Origin: CALLPQ01 sp039819545
GTDB lineage: Bacteria > Pseudomonadota > Alphaproteobacteria > Caulobacterales > Parvularculaceae
Direction: 5' to 3'
Assembly: GCA_039819545.1 (NCBI GenBank)
Contig: JBCBRS010000014.1
Location: 33,582 to 97,581, forward strand
Length of the DNA: 64,000 bases
Both the position numbers and the translations under genes were made by a program. The notes under the pieces are model-generated. The model saw only the letters and a list, made by a program, of their open reading frames with translations. It had not been told where the DNA came from and searched no databases. Position 1 is the stretch's first letter; each line of letters starts with the position of its first letter. Shown piece after piece: positions 1 through 9,612 of this stretch.

Positions 1-1623
1 AATCTGCGTGCCGATGACTTTGCGCAAGCGATTGCCGTGCGGACCGAGGCAAATATTGCGGCGCTGGAAAAAGCTGACAGCACGGCCAGCCAGAGCGAAG
101 CGCAGTTTGCCGAGCGCCTTGATGGGCTTGAGCAGGCCGCTGGCAGTGCGCTGTCTAGTTTCCAGACCCTTGTGGATGCTCTCGGCGGGGCTGATAATCA
201 AATCAAATCGGGTACGGCGGCGTTGCACTCTTCAACCGAGCGCGCCAAAGCCCTCGGCGAAGAAGCCAAGGCTAACACCCGCGCAGCCATCGACCAGACG
301 GTGATTGACGAGGCCGCCCGCGCGAACCTCGATACGGTCAAACAGGCCGTCAGCATCGCGACACAGGCCAGTAGCGATGAAGCCATTGCCCTTGCCCAGG
401 CCGAAGCCACGCGCATTGCCGAGGCCGCCGTTAAGTCAGCCGAGGCACAGATTGAAAAAATCGCGCAGCAGGCTGGCGACACAATTGAGACCACCGCAGC
501 GCAAGCAACTGAAGCGGCGCGCACCCGCAGACTGGCGCTGACCGAGGCGCATGCGGAACTTGAAGAAGAAAATGCCCGGCTGGAAAAGCTCATTGATGAA
601 CAGCAAAAGCGCGCTGAACGGCTCGCGCAGACAATCGCCTTGCAAACTGAAAGACTAACGGCCGCCGCAAAAGCCATACCGGATATTGAGGCCGTCACCG
701 CTGCACGATCGGCCGTTGAAGCGCCCAACACTGTCCTGCGGAATGAAGGAAACCGCACAGCCGCCAATGGTGCAGGTGCGCAAGGGATTGAACACGGTTC
801 CCAATCCTCAAAGACGTCTGGCAGTGAAGAAAAACCGCGCCCCTTACGGTGGCGTTTCGGCGATAAGGAACCGCGTGAGGGTGAACCCGCGCCCGAGGTG
901 CAAGCCGATGACCTTCAGGCCGCCGCGGCAAGCGAACCGGCCCCGGTTCTGTTGGAAGCTGAACAGCCGGTTCAAACGCCGCGTGAAGATTTGGAGCGGT
1001 TGGGTGAACTGGCGCGCGATCTTGCTGAACGACGCGATACGCGGCGCGCCAATGGCGGTGACACACCCCCATCAGGGTCAAGGCAACGCGCCAACAAGGG
1101 CTTTGGCTCCAAAAGCTGGAAGGATATTCTTGCTGCCGCCGATGGCGCACAACCGCTCGATTTACGCGACCAGAAGGTCGATGATCAGCACACAGAAAAT
1201 ACGCAAGTGGAAACGGACCCGGCATCCGAAAAACCTGCTGTGCAACCGGCCATGTCAGACGCTGAAGTGCGGGCAATCACGGTGATTGAGCGCCTCCAGC
1301 ATTTTACCAGAGTGCTTGATTCGCGGCTCTATGGCGCATCGCCCCCGGGCCTGATTGCCCGATTTGAAAAGGGTGATCGCAATGTGTTTGCCAATCGTCT
1401 GTTAAGGCTGAACGAAGGTGATGTGAAAAAACGCATTCGTCTGGAGTGCGCCAAAGACCGCCAGTTTGAGCGCGACATCCGCCGTTTTCTCAGTGACTTT
1501 GACGGTCTTCTTGAAGAAGCAGCACAGTCAGACTTTGTAGATGACGAGCTTCGCGAATATCTTGGTTCGCCGCTTGGGCGCATGTATCTGCTCATTGGCG
1601 AAATTGTTGGTTATTTTGCCTGA
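1..1623 (+). CDS. Large coiled-coil protein, C-terminal part (5' end outside window); possibly TipN-like
   Basis: The reading frame is open from the first base, so this is the 3' part of a longer gene; the GTG at 37 is only the first internal start-like codon. The visible part begins with some 230 residues of Ala/Glu/Gln-rich sequence typical of a long coiled coil. A Pro- and charge-rich linker follows, then a compact helical domain of about 120 residues ending in LLIGEIVGYFA. I see no enzymatic motif. The coiled coil plus conserved C-terminal helical block recalls alphaproteobacterial polarity factors such as TipN, but that is a resemblance from memory and the diagnostic N-terminal membrane segments are not in the window. 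apt starts 39 bases downstream, so the two may be co-transcribed. Confidence 0.85.
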   Translation, partial: NLRADDFAQAIAVRTEANIAALEKADSTASQSEAQFAERLDGLEQAAGSALSSFQTLVDALGGADNQIKSGTAALHSSTERAKALGEEAKANTRAAIDQTVIDEAARANLDTVKQAVSIATQASSDEAIALAQAEATRIAEAAVKSAEAQIEKIAQQAGDTIETTAAQATEAARTRRLALTEAHAELEEENARLEKLIDEQQKRAERLAQTIALQTERLTAAAKAIPDIEAVTAARSAVEAPNTVLRNEGNRTAANGAGAQGIEHGSQSSKTSGSEEKPRPLRWRFGDKEPREGEPAPEVQADDLQAAAASEPAPVLLEAEQPVQTPREDLERLGELARDLAERRDTRRANGGDTPPSGSRQRANKGFGSKSWKDILAAADGAQPLDLRDQKVDDQHTENTQVETDPASEKPAVQPAMSDAEVRAITVIERLQHFTRVLDSRLYGASPPGLIARFEKGDRNVFANRLLRLNEGDVKKRIRLECAKDRQFERDIRRFLSDFDGLLEEAAQSDFVDDELREYLGSPLGRMYLLIGEIVGYFA

Positions 1624-1662
1624 TGCCTCAGGGCATTGGGCGTTCATCCGGACCCGGACATC

Positions 1663-2193
1663 ATGACTGATCTCAAAGACCTTATCCGCACTATTCCTGA
1701 TTATCCAAAACCGGGGATCATGTTTCGCGACATCACGACCTTATTGAGTGATGCGCGCGGGTTCCGCCGTCTCGTGGATGAAATGGTCCAACCGCTTGCG
1801 GGTGAAAAAATCGATAAGGTTGCTGGGATAGAGGCGCGCGGCTTTATTCTCGGCGGGGCGATTGCCCACCAACTGAGTGTCGGGTTTATCCCGGTACGGA
1901 AAAAAGGTAAATTGCCGTTCGAGACCTTCAGTCAGGCCTATGAGCTTGAATATGGCACGGATGCGGTTGAGATTCACACTGATGCGATTGAAGCTGGCGA
2001 GCGGGTGTTGTTGGTAGATGATCTCATTGCTACGGGCGGGACCGCTATTGCGGCGATACAGCTGTTAGAACGCGCGGGCGCGCAAGTTGAGCTGTGCTCA
2101 TTTGTGGTTGACCTGCCCGATCTTGGCGGTGCGCAAAAGCTGCGCCAGCTTGGTCATGCGATTAGTACGCTGATTGACTTTGAGGGGCATTAG
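1663..2193 (+). CDS. apt: Adenine phosphoribosyltransferase
   Basis: Apt salvages adenine: adenine plus PRPP gives AMP and pyrophosphate in the cytoplasm. The 176-residue product has the usual family length. The start [18 protein letters not shown] is the classic Apt N-terminus (an upstream in-frame start at 1636 would add nine non-conserved residues). FRDITTLL follows, then the adenine-loop region around [10 protein letters not shown] and the PRPP-binding signature [14 protein letters not shown] near residues 119-132. It lies immediately downstream of the coiled-coil gene on the same strand. Its last 32 bases overlap the 3' end of the convergent acyltransferase gene. Confidence 0.97.
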   Translation: MTDLKDLIRTIPDYPKPGIMFRDITTLLSDARGFRRLVDEMVQPLAGEKIDKVAGIEARGFILGGAIAHQLSVGFIPVRKKGKLPFETFSQAYELEYGTDAVEIHTDAIEAGERVLLVDDLIATGGTAIAAIQLLERAGAQVELCSFVVDLPDLGGAQKLRQLGHAISTLIDFEGH

Positions 2194-3301
2194 GATCCTG
2201 CGCGGACCGCGATGCTAGAAGGCGTCTCGACCACGCGATCAACGGTTTTTCCACATAGAGATGGGTGACGGCTGTTGCGGCAAAGGTTGCCACACAAAAG
2301 GCGACGATCAACACGCCATTATCCAGAAGACCTGGCCCGGTAAAGCGGCCAATCAGTTTGCCCACCACCAGAAAAACCGGAATATGGACAAGATAAAGCG
2401 CATAGGATGCATCGCCTAGTGCACCGGCCCACCGAGGAACCTGCCAGTCTAACCGCCATTCAAGCCCCACGGCTGCGTAGACAAGAAGCGCAAACGGCAT
2501 GGCAAAAATCAGCGTACGGATACCGTGGTTCGTCACCGCATCGGGGAAGAGCGCGCCGCCCAAGGGCCCCAACAGGCAGACGAGCCAGCATAGAGCGATC
2601 ACCAGCACCGGCCCGGCATGGTGCGTAATGCCCTTGAGGGTCAAGAACGCAACCGCCGCACCCAGAAGAAACTCGTAGGTCAGGGGACTGACGATCACCA
2701 TTGTCCACGCGTTTGTCGTATGCAAACCGGCGCCGTAGGCAATTCCAATTCCCGCACCCCATAAAAGCAGAACGCCTGGTAACACCCGTAAGGGCAAAAG
2801 AAGAGCCAGCGCCATAACGAGGTAGAAATACATCTCGTGGATCAGTGTCCAGCCCACGGGCACGATGGGCAGTGCATCGGCGGGGAACAACAAAAAGGCG
2901 CGCACGGGCGCATGCAGCGGCGTCGCTTCGCCAAAGAGCACGTATTTACCGCCATAAAGCAGCAGCAAGAGCGCGGTCACGAACCAGTAAAACGGATAAA
3001 TACGGCTGATACGCCGCGTTAAAAACTTCAACGCCATCTGCCGCCTGAGTGCGGAGGAGGTTTTGCCAGAATTTGAAAACTGAGAAGCAGGCCAGGTCAC
3101 ATAGACCATCACAAAGCCAGAAATCACAAAAAAAAGATCAACCCCAGTGACGCCAATCTCCAGAAAGGACGGCAGGAGGGTTTGAGGCCCGCCGCCATAA
3201 TCACGCTCGCTGCCCACCAGATGGGCCACAAAGACAAGCAGAGCCGCCAGACCACGCAGACCCTGAATATTCGTGATTTTGCCGGGCGCGGATTGTGTCA
3301 T
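2162..3301 (-). CDS. Acyltransferase 3 family membrane protein (OafA/YrhL-like)
   Basis: This 379-residue integral membrane protein belongs to the acyltransferase-3 family, which moves acetyl or other acyl groups onto cell-surface glycans or lipids. The N-terminus (about residues 11-27) has the family hallmark [17 protein letters not shown], in which the His is the conserved catalytic residue. It is followed by [11 protein letters not shown] and ISRIYPFYW, and about ten hydrophobic segments run through the protein. The last membrane segments contain [11 protein letters not shown], also family-typical. No periplasmic SGNH domain is attached. The substrate cannot be read from the sequence. The gene converges with apt and overlaps it by 32 bases. 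Confidence 0.9.
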   Translation of the reverse strand: MTQSAPGKITNIQGLRGLAALLVFVAHLVGSERDYGGGPQTLLPSFLEIGVTGVDLFFVISGFVMVYVTWPASQFSNSGKTSSALRRQMALKFLTRRISRIYPFYWFVTALLLLLYGGKYVLFGEATPLHAPVRAFLLFPADALPIVPVGWTLIHEMYFYLVMALALLLPLRVLPGVLLLWGAGIGIAYGAGLHTTNAWTMVIVSPLTYEFLLGAAVAFLTLKGITHHAGPVLVIALCWLVCLLGPLGGALFPDAVTNHGIRTLIFAMPFALLVYAAVGLEWRLDWQVPRWAGALGDASYALYLVHIPVFLVVGKLIGRFTGPGLLDNGVLIVAFCVATFAATAVTHLYVEKPLIAWSRRLLASRSAQDPNAPQSQSAY

Positions 3302-3346
3302 AGGCTGACGGGACTTGTCTGGCGATGATGGAGAGAGGGGATCGCG

Positions 3347-4846
3347 ATGGATTTTCTAATGACTGCAACCATACCGGTGCTCAACGCTCTGGCCACATTT
3401 TTTATCGTGGTCGTGGGGCTGGGAGTTCTGACTTTCTTGTTTCTTTTCATCTCGGACCGAACCCAATCGCGGGATGCAATCCGCCACAACTATCCGGTTA
3501 TTGGCCGTTTCCGGGACCTGTTTACCCATCTAGGGGAGTTTTTCCGGCAGTATTTCTTTGCCCTTGATCGCGAGGAAATGCCCTTTAATCGGGCGGAGCG
3601 GGATTGGATTTATAAGTCCGCCAAGGGCCGCAATAATACGGTGCCATTTGGGTCAACGCGTAACCTTTCCCTTGCGGGCACGCCCATCTTCGTGAATTGC
3701 GCCTTTCCGAAACTTGATGACGAGGCGCTTAATCCGCCCGCTGTCCGGTTTGGTCCGTATACGCCAAACCCCTATGATGCGGCGTCAATCATCAACATTT
3801 CGGGCATGAGTTATGGGGCGCTGTCAAAGCCGGCCGTTAAGGCGCTGTCGCATGGGGCAGCGAAAGCCGGTTGCTGGATGAATACGGGCGAGGGCGGCCT
3901 GTCGCCCTACCACTTATCCGGCGGAGCAGATATTGTGTTTCAGATTGGCACGGCAAAATATGGTGTGCGCCACGAGGATGGCCGCCTTTCCGATCAAAAA
4001 CTGGCTGAGCTGGCGAATCGGCCAGAGGTCAAAATGATCGAGATTAAAATGGCCCAGGGCGCCAAACCCGGAAAAGGTGGTATTCTGCCTGCGGAAAAAG
4101 TGAATGCTGAAGTGGCGAAGATTCGCGGGATTAAAAAGAACGCACCCTCGATCTCGCCGAACCGCCACCCAGAAGTGGATTCCATTGGCGATCTTCTGGA
4201 TTTTATTGACCATGTCCGCACCGTATCGCGGTTGCCTGTCGGGATTAAGACGGTCATCGGCGCCTATGGTTGGCTTTATGAGCTCTGTGATGAAATCGAA
4301 AAGCGCGGCGTTGAGTTTGCGCCCGACTTTATCACGGTTGACGGTGGCGACGGCGGTACAGGGGCGGCCCCCATGTCGCTTATGGATAATGTGGGTCTAC
4401 CTCTGAAGCAGGCTTTGCCCATGGTGGTGGATATCCTCAACCGGCGGGGGATGAAGGATCGAATCAAAGTTGTCGCGTCGGGTAAGCTTGTTACACCGGC
4501 AGAGGTCGCATGGGCGTATTGCGCTGGCGCGGATATCGCACTCACGGCGCGCGGTTTCATGTTCTCGCTTGGCTGTATTCAGGCCATGAGATGCCACACC
4601 AACAATTGCCCCACCGGTGTGACCACCCATAAAAAACACCTTCAAGGCGGGCTCGATCCGAAGGTAAAAGCTGAAAACGTGGCTCGGTATGTGGAAAAAA
4701 TGCGGAAGGACGTGGCAATGATTGCCCATTCCTGTGGGGCCGATCACGCCCGCAACCTGCAGCGCCACCATGTGCGGATCGTCCAGTCTGACGGGCAATC
4801 CATCCCGCTCGATGAACTGCTGATGCGCAACGAGCCGATTATGTGA
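3347..4846 (+). CDS. Membrane-anchored FMN-binding glutamate synthase family protein
   Basis: The 499-residue product resembles the FMN/Fe-S synthase domain of glutamate synthase without a glutamine amidotransferase domain. One hydrophobic segment (about residues 8-36) precedes the soluble domain, which predicts an inner-membrane anchor. The conserved block INISGMSYGALSKPAVKAL begins the barrel. TVDGGDGGTGAAP and VASGKLVTPAEVAWA are FMN/substrate-site motifs, and the Cys cluster in GCIQAMRCHTNNCPTG matches the 3Fe-4S ligands. The physiological reaction of such stand-alone proteins is uncertain. The ATG at 3347 follows a GAGAGGGG stretch that can serve as ribosome-binding site. It is divergent from the acyltransferase gene, with only 45 bases between starts. 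Confidence 0.88.
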   Translation: MDFLMTATIPVLNALATFFIVVVGLGVLTFLFLFISDRTQSRDAIRHNYPVIGRFRDLFTHLGEFFRQYFFALDREEMPFNRAERDWIYKSAKGRNNTVPFGSTRNLSLAGTPIFVNCAFPKLDDEALNPPAVRFGPYTPNPYDAASIINISGMSYGALSKPAVKALSHGAAKAGCWMNTGEGGLSPYHLSGGADIVFQIGTAKYGVRHEDGRLSDQKLAELANRPEVKMIEIKMAQGAKPGKGGILPAEKVNAEVAKIRGIKKNAPSISPNRHPEVDSIGDLLDFIDHVRTVSRLPVGIKTVIGAYGWLYELCDEIEKRGVEFAPDFITVDGGDGGTGAAPMSLMDNVGLPLKQALPMVVDILNRRGMKDRIKVVASGKLVTPAEVAWAYCAGADIALTARGFMFSLGCIQAMRCHTNNCPTGVTTHKKHLQGGLDPKVKAENVARYVEKMRKDVAMIAHSCGADHARNLQRHHVRIVQSDGQSIPLDELLMRNEPIM

Positions 4847-4929
4847 GGGCAGTGCAGTACCCGCTCAGACATAACGAAAGAGTGCAAAAGCCTCGGTAAA
4901 AAGTGGCAAAGATGATAAGGCCCTGAGAC

Positions 4930-5487
4930 TTAGTTCATCCGCTTGCGCAGATCCGCAATCGATTTCTCAATCAGGGCGTTCTGGGCACCGCTATCCATAC
5001 GCTCATCGATGATGGTGCGCGCAGCGGCGATGGCAACGTCCGTCGTCTGATTACGCACATCTGCAATTGCCTGAGCTTCCGCGCGGGCGATTTTTTCTTC
5101 CGCAGACTTTGCGCGGCGCTCAAGCTGATCGTTGATTTTCTGGCGTGCTTCGCGGCCCATGCGGTCAGCATCACGTTTGGCTTGCTCAATAATGCCTTTG
5201 GCCTCGTCTTCGGCCTCGCGCTGGCGGCGCTGATATTGGGCGAGCAACTCCTGTGCTTCCTCGCGCAGACGGCGGGCCTCATCAAGCTCATCGGAGATTT
5301 TCTCCTTACGCTGATCAAGCATCCCGGCTACCGTTTTGTGGACACCAAGGCGCCAGAAGATCCCGATGACGGCAAGAAAACCGATACTGACCCAGAAGGT
5401 TGTATCCTGCAGCAAGCCAGTGGAATGGCCAGCTTCACCGGCGGCCTCGTCGGCAGCAATCACCAGAAAGCTCACAGGGCTCCACAT
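4930..5487 (-). CDS. atpF: ATP synthase F0 subunit b
   Basis: Subunit b is part of the peripheral stalk joining F0 in the inner membrane to F1. The 185-residue protein has one membrane helix (about residues 30-47, TTFWVSIGFLAVIGIFW) followed by a long charged helix with repeated Glu/Arg/Ala, ending in IEKSIADLRKRMN. This is the last gene of the minus-strand F0 operon, 57 bases after the b' gene. The ATG at 5487 is preceded by AAAGG at nine bases. Having both b and b' is normal in alphaproteobacteria. The F1 genes are not in this window, as expected for the split operon of this class. Confidence 0.96.
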   Translation of the reverse strand: MWSPVSFLVIAADEAAGEAGHSTGLLQDTTFWVSIGFLAVIGIFWRLGVHKTVAGMLDQRKEKISDELDEARRLREEAQELLAQYQRRQREAEDEAKGIIEQAKRDADRMGREARQKINDQLERRAKSAEEKIARAEAQAIADVRNQTTDVAIAAARTIIDERMDSGAQNALIEKSIADLRKRMN

Positions 5488-5544
5488 AAAATCGCCTTTA
5501 AGGTTGGTCGTTTCTGGGCGTGCGGTGGTGCCGCGGGCCCCGGC

Positions 5545-6099
5545 TTAGGTCTGCAATGCGCCCGCCACCGCGCCTTCAATGGCATCGTTGGAGGGCACTT
5601 CTTCGATCAGGGTTTCAACCACGCTGCGCGTTGTTTGCGTTGCGGCTTCCCGCACTTTTTCCGCCGCGCTGCCACGCATGTCGGCGATGCGTTTCTCCGC
5701 ATTTGCGACCTTGGTGGCTAATTCCGCCTCCATGGACGATTGCAGGTCCGCGATCTCGTCATTGATGGCATTGCGGGTTTCCCCTGCGATGGTCTGGGCC
5801 TTGGCCCGCGCCTCGCTCAGGGCTTCTTCGTAACCCGCTTGCGCCTCTTCAGCTTCAAGGCGAAACTCCGCCGCCCGATCAAGGTCGTCCGCAATTCGGT
5901 CTTTGCGTTCTTCAATAATCCCGCCGAGCCGCGGCAGAATATTGCTGCTCATTTGCCAGAATAGGATCGCAAAGGTCACGGCAAGCCAGAAAAGCTGGCT
6001 TGAATAGGTCGATACGTCCATTTGCGGAAGACCGCCGCTGGAGGCATCTTTTACCTCGTCGGCAATGATCATCAAGGTTGGAATAATCTGACCGGACAA
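5545..6099 (-). CDS. atpG: ATP synthase F0 subunit b'
   Basis: This is the second peripheral-stalk subunit. A membrane helix (SQLFWLAVTFAILFWQM) is followed by a long alpha-helical dimerisation region rich in Glu/Arg/Ala. The family is recognised by SSNILPRLGGIIEERKDRIADDLDRAAEF just after the membrane segment. I chose the TTG start at 6099 because AGGAG lies six bases upstream of it. The first ATG in frame, at 6072, has no visible ribosome-binding site, and a further upstream TTG at 6141 is also less well supported. It lies between atpE and atpF in the same operon. Confidence 0.93.
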   Translation of the reverse strand: MSGQIIPTLMIIADEVKDASSGGLPQMDVSTYSSQLFWLAVTFAILFWQMSSNILPRLGGIIEERKDRIADDLDRAAEFRLEAEEAQAGYEEALSEARAKAQTIAGETRNAINDEIADLQSSMEAELATKVANAEKRIADMRGSAAEKVREAATQTTRSVVETLIEEVPSNDAIEGAVAGALQT

Positions 6100-6150
6100 A
6101 CCTGGCTCCTGTGGCGGAAAAGTAGCGCGCGCGGTGGGCAAGCGGTGGTT

Positions 6151-6378
6151 CTAAAAGACCACCAGAATGAGGATTGAAATCACGAAGCCGAGGAGGCCTG
6201 TAAATTCGGTCAGGGCAAAGGCCAGCAGCAGTGTTTGTTGGTTTGCCGCTGCCGCCGACGGATTGCGGAAGGCGCCGGAAAGAAAGTTACCAAAGATAAT
6301 GCCAAGGCCAATGGCGGCACCGGCGAGGGGGAGGGAGGCAATACCCGCGCCGATATATTTTGCTGCATCTGCTTCCAT
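6151..6378 (-). CDS. atpE: ATP synthase F0 subunit c
   Basis: The 75-residue proteolipid forms the proton-driven c-ring. Two hydrophobic helices flank a polar loop (FRNPSA). The ion-carrying carboxylate is Glu58 in the second helix (FALTEFTG). The first helix has the Ala/Gly-rich packing surface AGAAIGLGIIFG, and I see no residue pattern pointing to sodium specificity. The ATG at 6378 has AGGAG eight bases upstream; longer frames reaching 6498 lack conservation. It is the second structural gene of the F0 operon, between atpB and the b' gene. Confidence 0.96.
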   Translation of the reverse strand: MEADAAKYIGAGIASLPLAGAAIGLGIIFGNFLSGAFRNPSAAAANQQTLLLAFALTEFTGLLGFVISILILVVF

Positions 6379-6530
6379 TTTTATAACTCCTGCGTTTTTT
6401 GGAAAGGGCGGAAAAAACCCGCGCGCTCTTGTTTGGCGGTTCGAGTGCAATGGGCCTTGTGAAATGTCAATAGGGGCTTGTGGTGTGGTCCTGATCAATG
6501 GTCTCGCGCTCTGTTAAGGACACGCGGGTT

Positions 6531-7391
6531 TTAGTGGGCATCGGCATGTTCCGCATCATTGAGATACATGCAGGTCAGGATCGCAAAGACGTAGGCCTGT
6601 AGAAACGCAACCAGGAATTCCAGCATCATGACGGCCACGATTCCCAGCATCGGAATCACCGATAGTGCTTTCAAAAACGCCCCGGCGCCCAAAAGGGAGA
6701 CCACAAAGCCAGCGAATACTTTCAGGATGATGTGTCCCGCAAACATGTTGGCGAAAAGCCGAATGCCAAGGCTCAACGGCCGCGAAAGAAACGAGATAAA
6801 TTCAATCAAGACGATCAAGGGCAATAGCCATACCGGTACGCCAGATGGCACGAACAGTTTGAAAAACCCAAAACCGTTTTTGAAAAGCCCGTAAATGATC
6901 ACAATGCTGATGGTCAGCATGGCCATGGCAAGGGTCACAACAATATGGCTGGTGGGGGTGAAGGTATGGAAACTGTGAGGCAGGCCCGGAATGGAGGGCA
7001 GGAGCCCAAAGAAATTGTTCAGCAGAATGAAGATGAAGAGCGTGAAAACGTAGGGAAAAAACTTCATGCCTTCGGGGCCAATGGCATCGCGCACCATATT
7101 CGCCACGAATTCATAGAGAACCTCGGCCACCGATTGCGCCCGCCCGGGGATCAGCGCGCGTCCGCGCGTCGCCAAAAAGAAAAAGACCAGCGCCGCGCCC
7201 ATGGAAATCACCATCCAGAGCGATGAGTTGGTGAACGAGATATCAAATCCGAAAAGCTCCAGGGTTGAAATCGGGATGATTTTGAACTGTTCCATGGGAT
7301 CAGCGGCAGCCATTATGGTGCCCGGTTGTGAAAACCAGCCTGTGATGACCGATAAGAGAGCCGTCAGGGCGTCGGTATGATCAAACGACAT
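6531..7391 (-). CDS. atpB: ATP synthase F0 subunit a
   Basis: Subunit a forms the proton half-channels next to the c-ring. The 286-residue product carries several membrane helices. The essential arginine helix reads RPLSLGIRLFANMFAGHI, and the closing segment is LEFLVAFLQAYVFAILTCMYL. An alternative ATG at 7313 would start at MAAADPMEQFKI, which is closer to the usual alphaproteobacterial N-terminus, so the first 26 residues are uncertain. Neither start has a strong ribosome-binding site. It follows atpI by 143 bases and precedes atpE. Confidence 0.96.
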   Translation of the reverse strand: MSFDHTDALTALLSVITGWFSQPGTIMAAADPMEQFKIIPISTLELFGFDISFTNSSLWMVISMGAALVFFFLATRGRALIPGRAQSVAEVLYEFVANMVRDAIGPEGMKFFPYVFTLFIFILLNNFFGLLPSIPGLPHSFHTFTPTSHIVVTLAMAMLTISIVIIYGLFKNGFGFFKLFVPSGVPVWLLPLIVLIEFISFLSRPLSLGIRLFANMFAGHIILKVFAGFVVSLLGAGAFLKALSVIPMLGIVAVMMLEFLVAFLQAYVFAILTCMYLNDAEHADAH

Positions 7392-7534
7392 GTGTCAATC
7401 CGTCCAGAGTGCCGAGGGCCCGGTGTCCGCATCGTCGCAAGAAAAAGATCGAACCCCAATTCACCGTGATCAACGAAAGATCGGTTTCGGGGGCCGCCGC
7501 GGCGATAACGTGTGTAAACCCTGTGAGCGCGTGT

Positions 7535-7912
7535 TTAGTCTTCTGTTTCATGCGTTGGTGCTCTTGCCGAAGAGGGTGCTTGCGGCGGCGCCGACTCAGC
7601 AGACATCTTCTTCATGAGCCGCAGCACATTCATGAATGCCGCTGCCATACCCAGCGCCAAGCCAATTAGCAAGAACAACGGCGTGCGGCTCGTCAACAAA
7701 TCGACACCATAGCCGAGCGCCCCGCCCACGAGGAGCGCGGCAATCAATTCCGATGCCAGCTTGATGCCGAGCCCCATGGCCTGGCCGCGGGCCTTCTGGG
7801 CTGCCGCTGCGTCGGCGCCGTCGCGATCCGCGCGGGCCTCGTCCAGCCGTTTGGCAAAGTCGTTAAAGGCTGCGTCGCCCTGATCTGACGCTTTGTCATT
7901 GTCTGGTGTCAT
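7535..7912 (-). CDS. atpI: ATP synthase assembly protein I (AtpI/AtpZ type)
   Basis: This small membrane protein of 125 residues helps assemble the c-ring and is normally the first gene of the F0 operon, as here. A charged N-terminal tail of about 50 residues is followed by two hydrophobic segments: GIKLASELIAALLVGGALGYGVD, and TPLFLLIGLALGMAAAFMNVLRLM. The tail ends in a short Pro/Ala/Ser-rich stretch. The gene starts 49 bases downstream of efp on the same strand, so read-through from efp is possible. Confidence 0.9.
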   Translation of the reverse strand: MTPDNDKASDQGDAAFNDFAKRLDEARADRDGADAAAAQKARGQAMGLGIKLASELIAALLVGGALGYGVDLLTSRTPLFLLIGLALGMAAAFMNVLRLMKKMSAESAPPQAPSSARAPTHETED

Positions 7913-7961
7913 GACGGGTCTCCGGGCGCGGTGATTCGCCTTTTTTCGGGTCAGTGCGAAG

Positions 7962-8525
7962 TTAATCGGCGCGTTTTACAAATTCGAGGGTTTCGGTGTG
8001 CACGACAATTTTGTCGCCAACGCTCACATAAGGCGGCACCATGACGCGCAGGCCATTATCAACGGTTGACGGCTTGTAGGACGAAGAGGCTGTCTGACCC
8101 TTTACCGTCGGCTCAGTTTCGGCAATTTCCACGGTCACATGCTCGGGCAGCGTAACACCGATGGCGCGGCCCTCGTGCATTTCCACCACAACCTGCATGC
8201 CATCCTGCAAAAAGGCACGGCGTTCACCGATCATGTCGGTGGGGATATTTGTCTGCTCAAAGGTTTCCGCGTCCATGAAGACAAGCATGTCGCCTTCGTT
8301 GTAGAGAAAGGTGAAGTCTTTTTGCTCAAGACGCACGCGCTCCACGGTCTCGGATGCGCGGAAGCGCTCATTGAGTTTTCGCCCGTCCAGCAGATTTTTG
8401 AGCTCAACCTGCGCATAGGCTGGCCCTTTTCCGGGTTTGACGGCACCGGTCTTGACCGCAACCCAAAGGCTGTCCTGATGCTGAATAACGTTGCCCACGC
8501 GGATTTCATTACCGTTGATTTTCAT
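7962..8525 (-). CDS. efp: Elongation factor P
   Basis: EF-P relieves ribosome stalling at polyproline stretches. The 187-residue product starts [15 protein letters not shown] and has the usual three beta-barrel layout. The tip loop reads VKPGKGPA, placing a lysine (Lys33) at the modified position. That suggests the beta-lysylation or another Lys-based route rather than arginine rhamnosylation. The ATG at 8525 is chosen because the frame upstream to 8681 has no family similarity and overlaps the next gene. It lies just upstream of the F0 operon on the same strand. Confidence 0.97.
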   Translation of the reverse strand: MKINGNEIRVGNVIQHQDSLWVAVKTGAVKPGKGPAYAQVELKNLLDGRKLNERFRASETVERVRLEQKDFTFLYNEGDMLVFMDAETFEQTNIPTDMIGERRAFLQDGMQVVVEMHEGRAIGVTLPEHVTVEIAETEPTVKGQTASSSYKPSTVDNGLRVMVPPYVSVGDKIVVHTETLEFVKRAD

Positions 8526-8628
8526 GGCCCGCTTGTCCTTTTTTGTATGCGCTGCGGTGTGCGGCGCGAGGGGTAGCAGGCTGCAGGCAAACTCGCAATG
8601 TCCGCTTGGAGGGCCGGGCACTGTTCTC

Positions 8629-9576
8629 TTAGCTGTCAGCGAGGCGTTTGCGGAAATAGGCGATCGTTTCTTTGAGCCCATCCTCCAGCGTTACCGTGGG
8701 CGACCAGTCGAGGGCTGATTTTGCAAGGCTGATATCGGGCTGGCGCTGGCGCGGGTCATCCTGGGGCAGGGGCTTGAAGGTAATTTTCGACGTTGTTTCC
8801 GTCAGGGTAATGACTTTTTCTGCAAGCTCCAGCATGGTAAACTCTGATGGATTGCCAAGGTTAATCGGGCCCGTGACGCTGGCATCTGACGCCATCAAAC
8901 GGATAAAGCCCTCAACCAGATCGTCCACGTAACAAAAAGATCGGGTCTGCTCGCCGGAGCCATAAATCGTAATGTCTTTGCCAGTGAGCGCCTGTACGAT
9001 GAAATTCGAAACAACGCGGCCGTCATTGGGGTGCATATGCGGGCCATAAGTGTTGAAGATGCGCGCAACTTTTACCTCCAAACCATGCTGGCGATGATAG
9101 TCAAAGAACAGGGTCTCGGCACAGCGTTTGCCCTCGTCATAGCATGACCGGGGTCCGATCGGGTTGACCCTGCCCCAATAATCCTCTGTTTGCGGATGAA
9201 CTTCCGGATCACCATAGACTTCGGATGTGGAGGCCTGAAAAATGCGCGCGCCAGTGCGCTTGGCAAGGCCCAGCATATTGATCGCACCATGAACACTGGT
9301 CTTGGTAGTTTGCACCGGATCATATTGATAATGAATTGGCGACGCCGGACAAGCAAGATTGTAAATCTGATCAACCTCAATATAAAGCGGAAAAGTCACA
9401 TCATGACGGATGGCTTCAAAGTTGCGGTGGCCCACAAGGCTCGCAATATTCGATTTTGTTCCGGTAAAATAATTATCCGCACAGATCACAGTTTTCCCAG
9501 CATCGAGGAGCCGGGCACATAAATGCGAGCCAATAAAGCCGGCCCCACCGGATACGAGAATTTGCTCATCTTCCAT
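8629..9576 (-). CDS. uxs: UDP-glucuronate decarboxylase (UDP-xylose synthase) family SDR
   Basis: Extended SDR enzyme, probably converting UDP-glucuronate to UDP-xylose for surface polysaccharide. The Rossmann motif [10 protein letters not shown] is at the N-terminus. The catalytic motif is YDEGKR, and the run [18 protein letters not shown] and [19 protein letters not shown] is characteristic of the UXS branch rather than GalE. An ATG at 9588 is also possible, but AAGGA sits 11 bases before the ATG at 9576 and directly against the ATG at 9588, so 9576 is preferred. The GT61 glycosyltransferase gene lies 37 bases upstream on the same strand, consistent with a glycan role. Confidence 0.92.
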   Translation of the reverse strand: MEDEQILVSGGAGFIGSHLCARLLDAGKTVICADNYFTGTKSNIASLVGHRNFEAIRHDVTFPLYIEVDQIYNLACPASPIHYQYDPVQTTKTSVHGAINMLGLAKRTGARIFQASTSEVYGDPEVHPQTEDYWGRVNPIGPRSCYDEGKRCAETLFFDYHRQHGLEVKVARIFNTYGPHMHPNDGRVVSNFIVQALTGKDITIYGSGEQTRSFCYVDDLVEGFIRLMASDASVTGPINLGNPSEFTMLELAEKVITLTETTSKITFKPLPQDDPRQRQPDISLAKSALDWSPTVTLEDGLKETIAYFRKRLADS

Positions 9577-9612
9577 GGCGTGTGTCATCCTTTTATCTTT
9601 CGCGTGTTTGTC

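Noticed and set aside
198..767. A 189-codon open frame opposite the coiled-coil gene
   Set aside because: Its Ala/Ser/Arg/Val-rich composition is the reverse complement of Ala/Glu coiled-coil coding and shows no domain.
4847..8525. Missing F1 ATP synthase genes as a sign of deletion
   Set aside because: Alphaproteobacteria normally keep F0 and F1 genes in separate operons, so absence here is expected.
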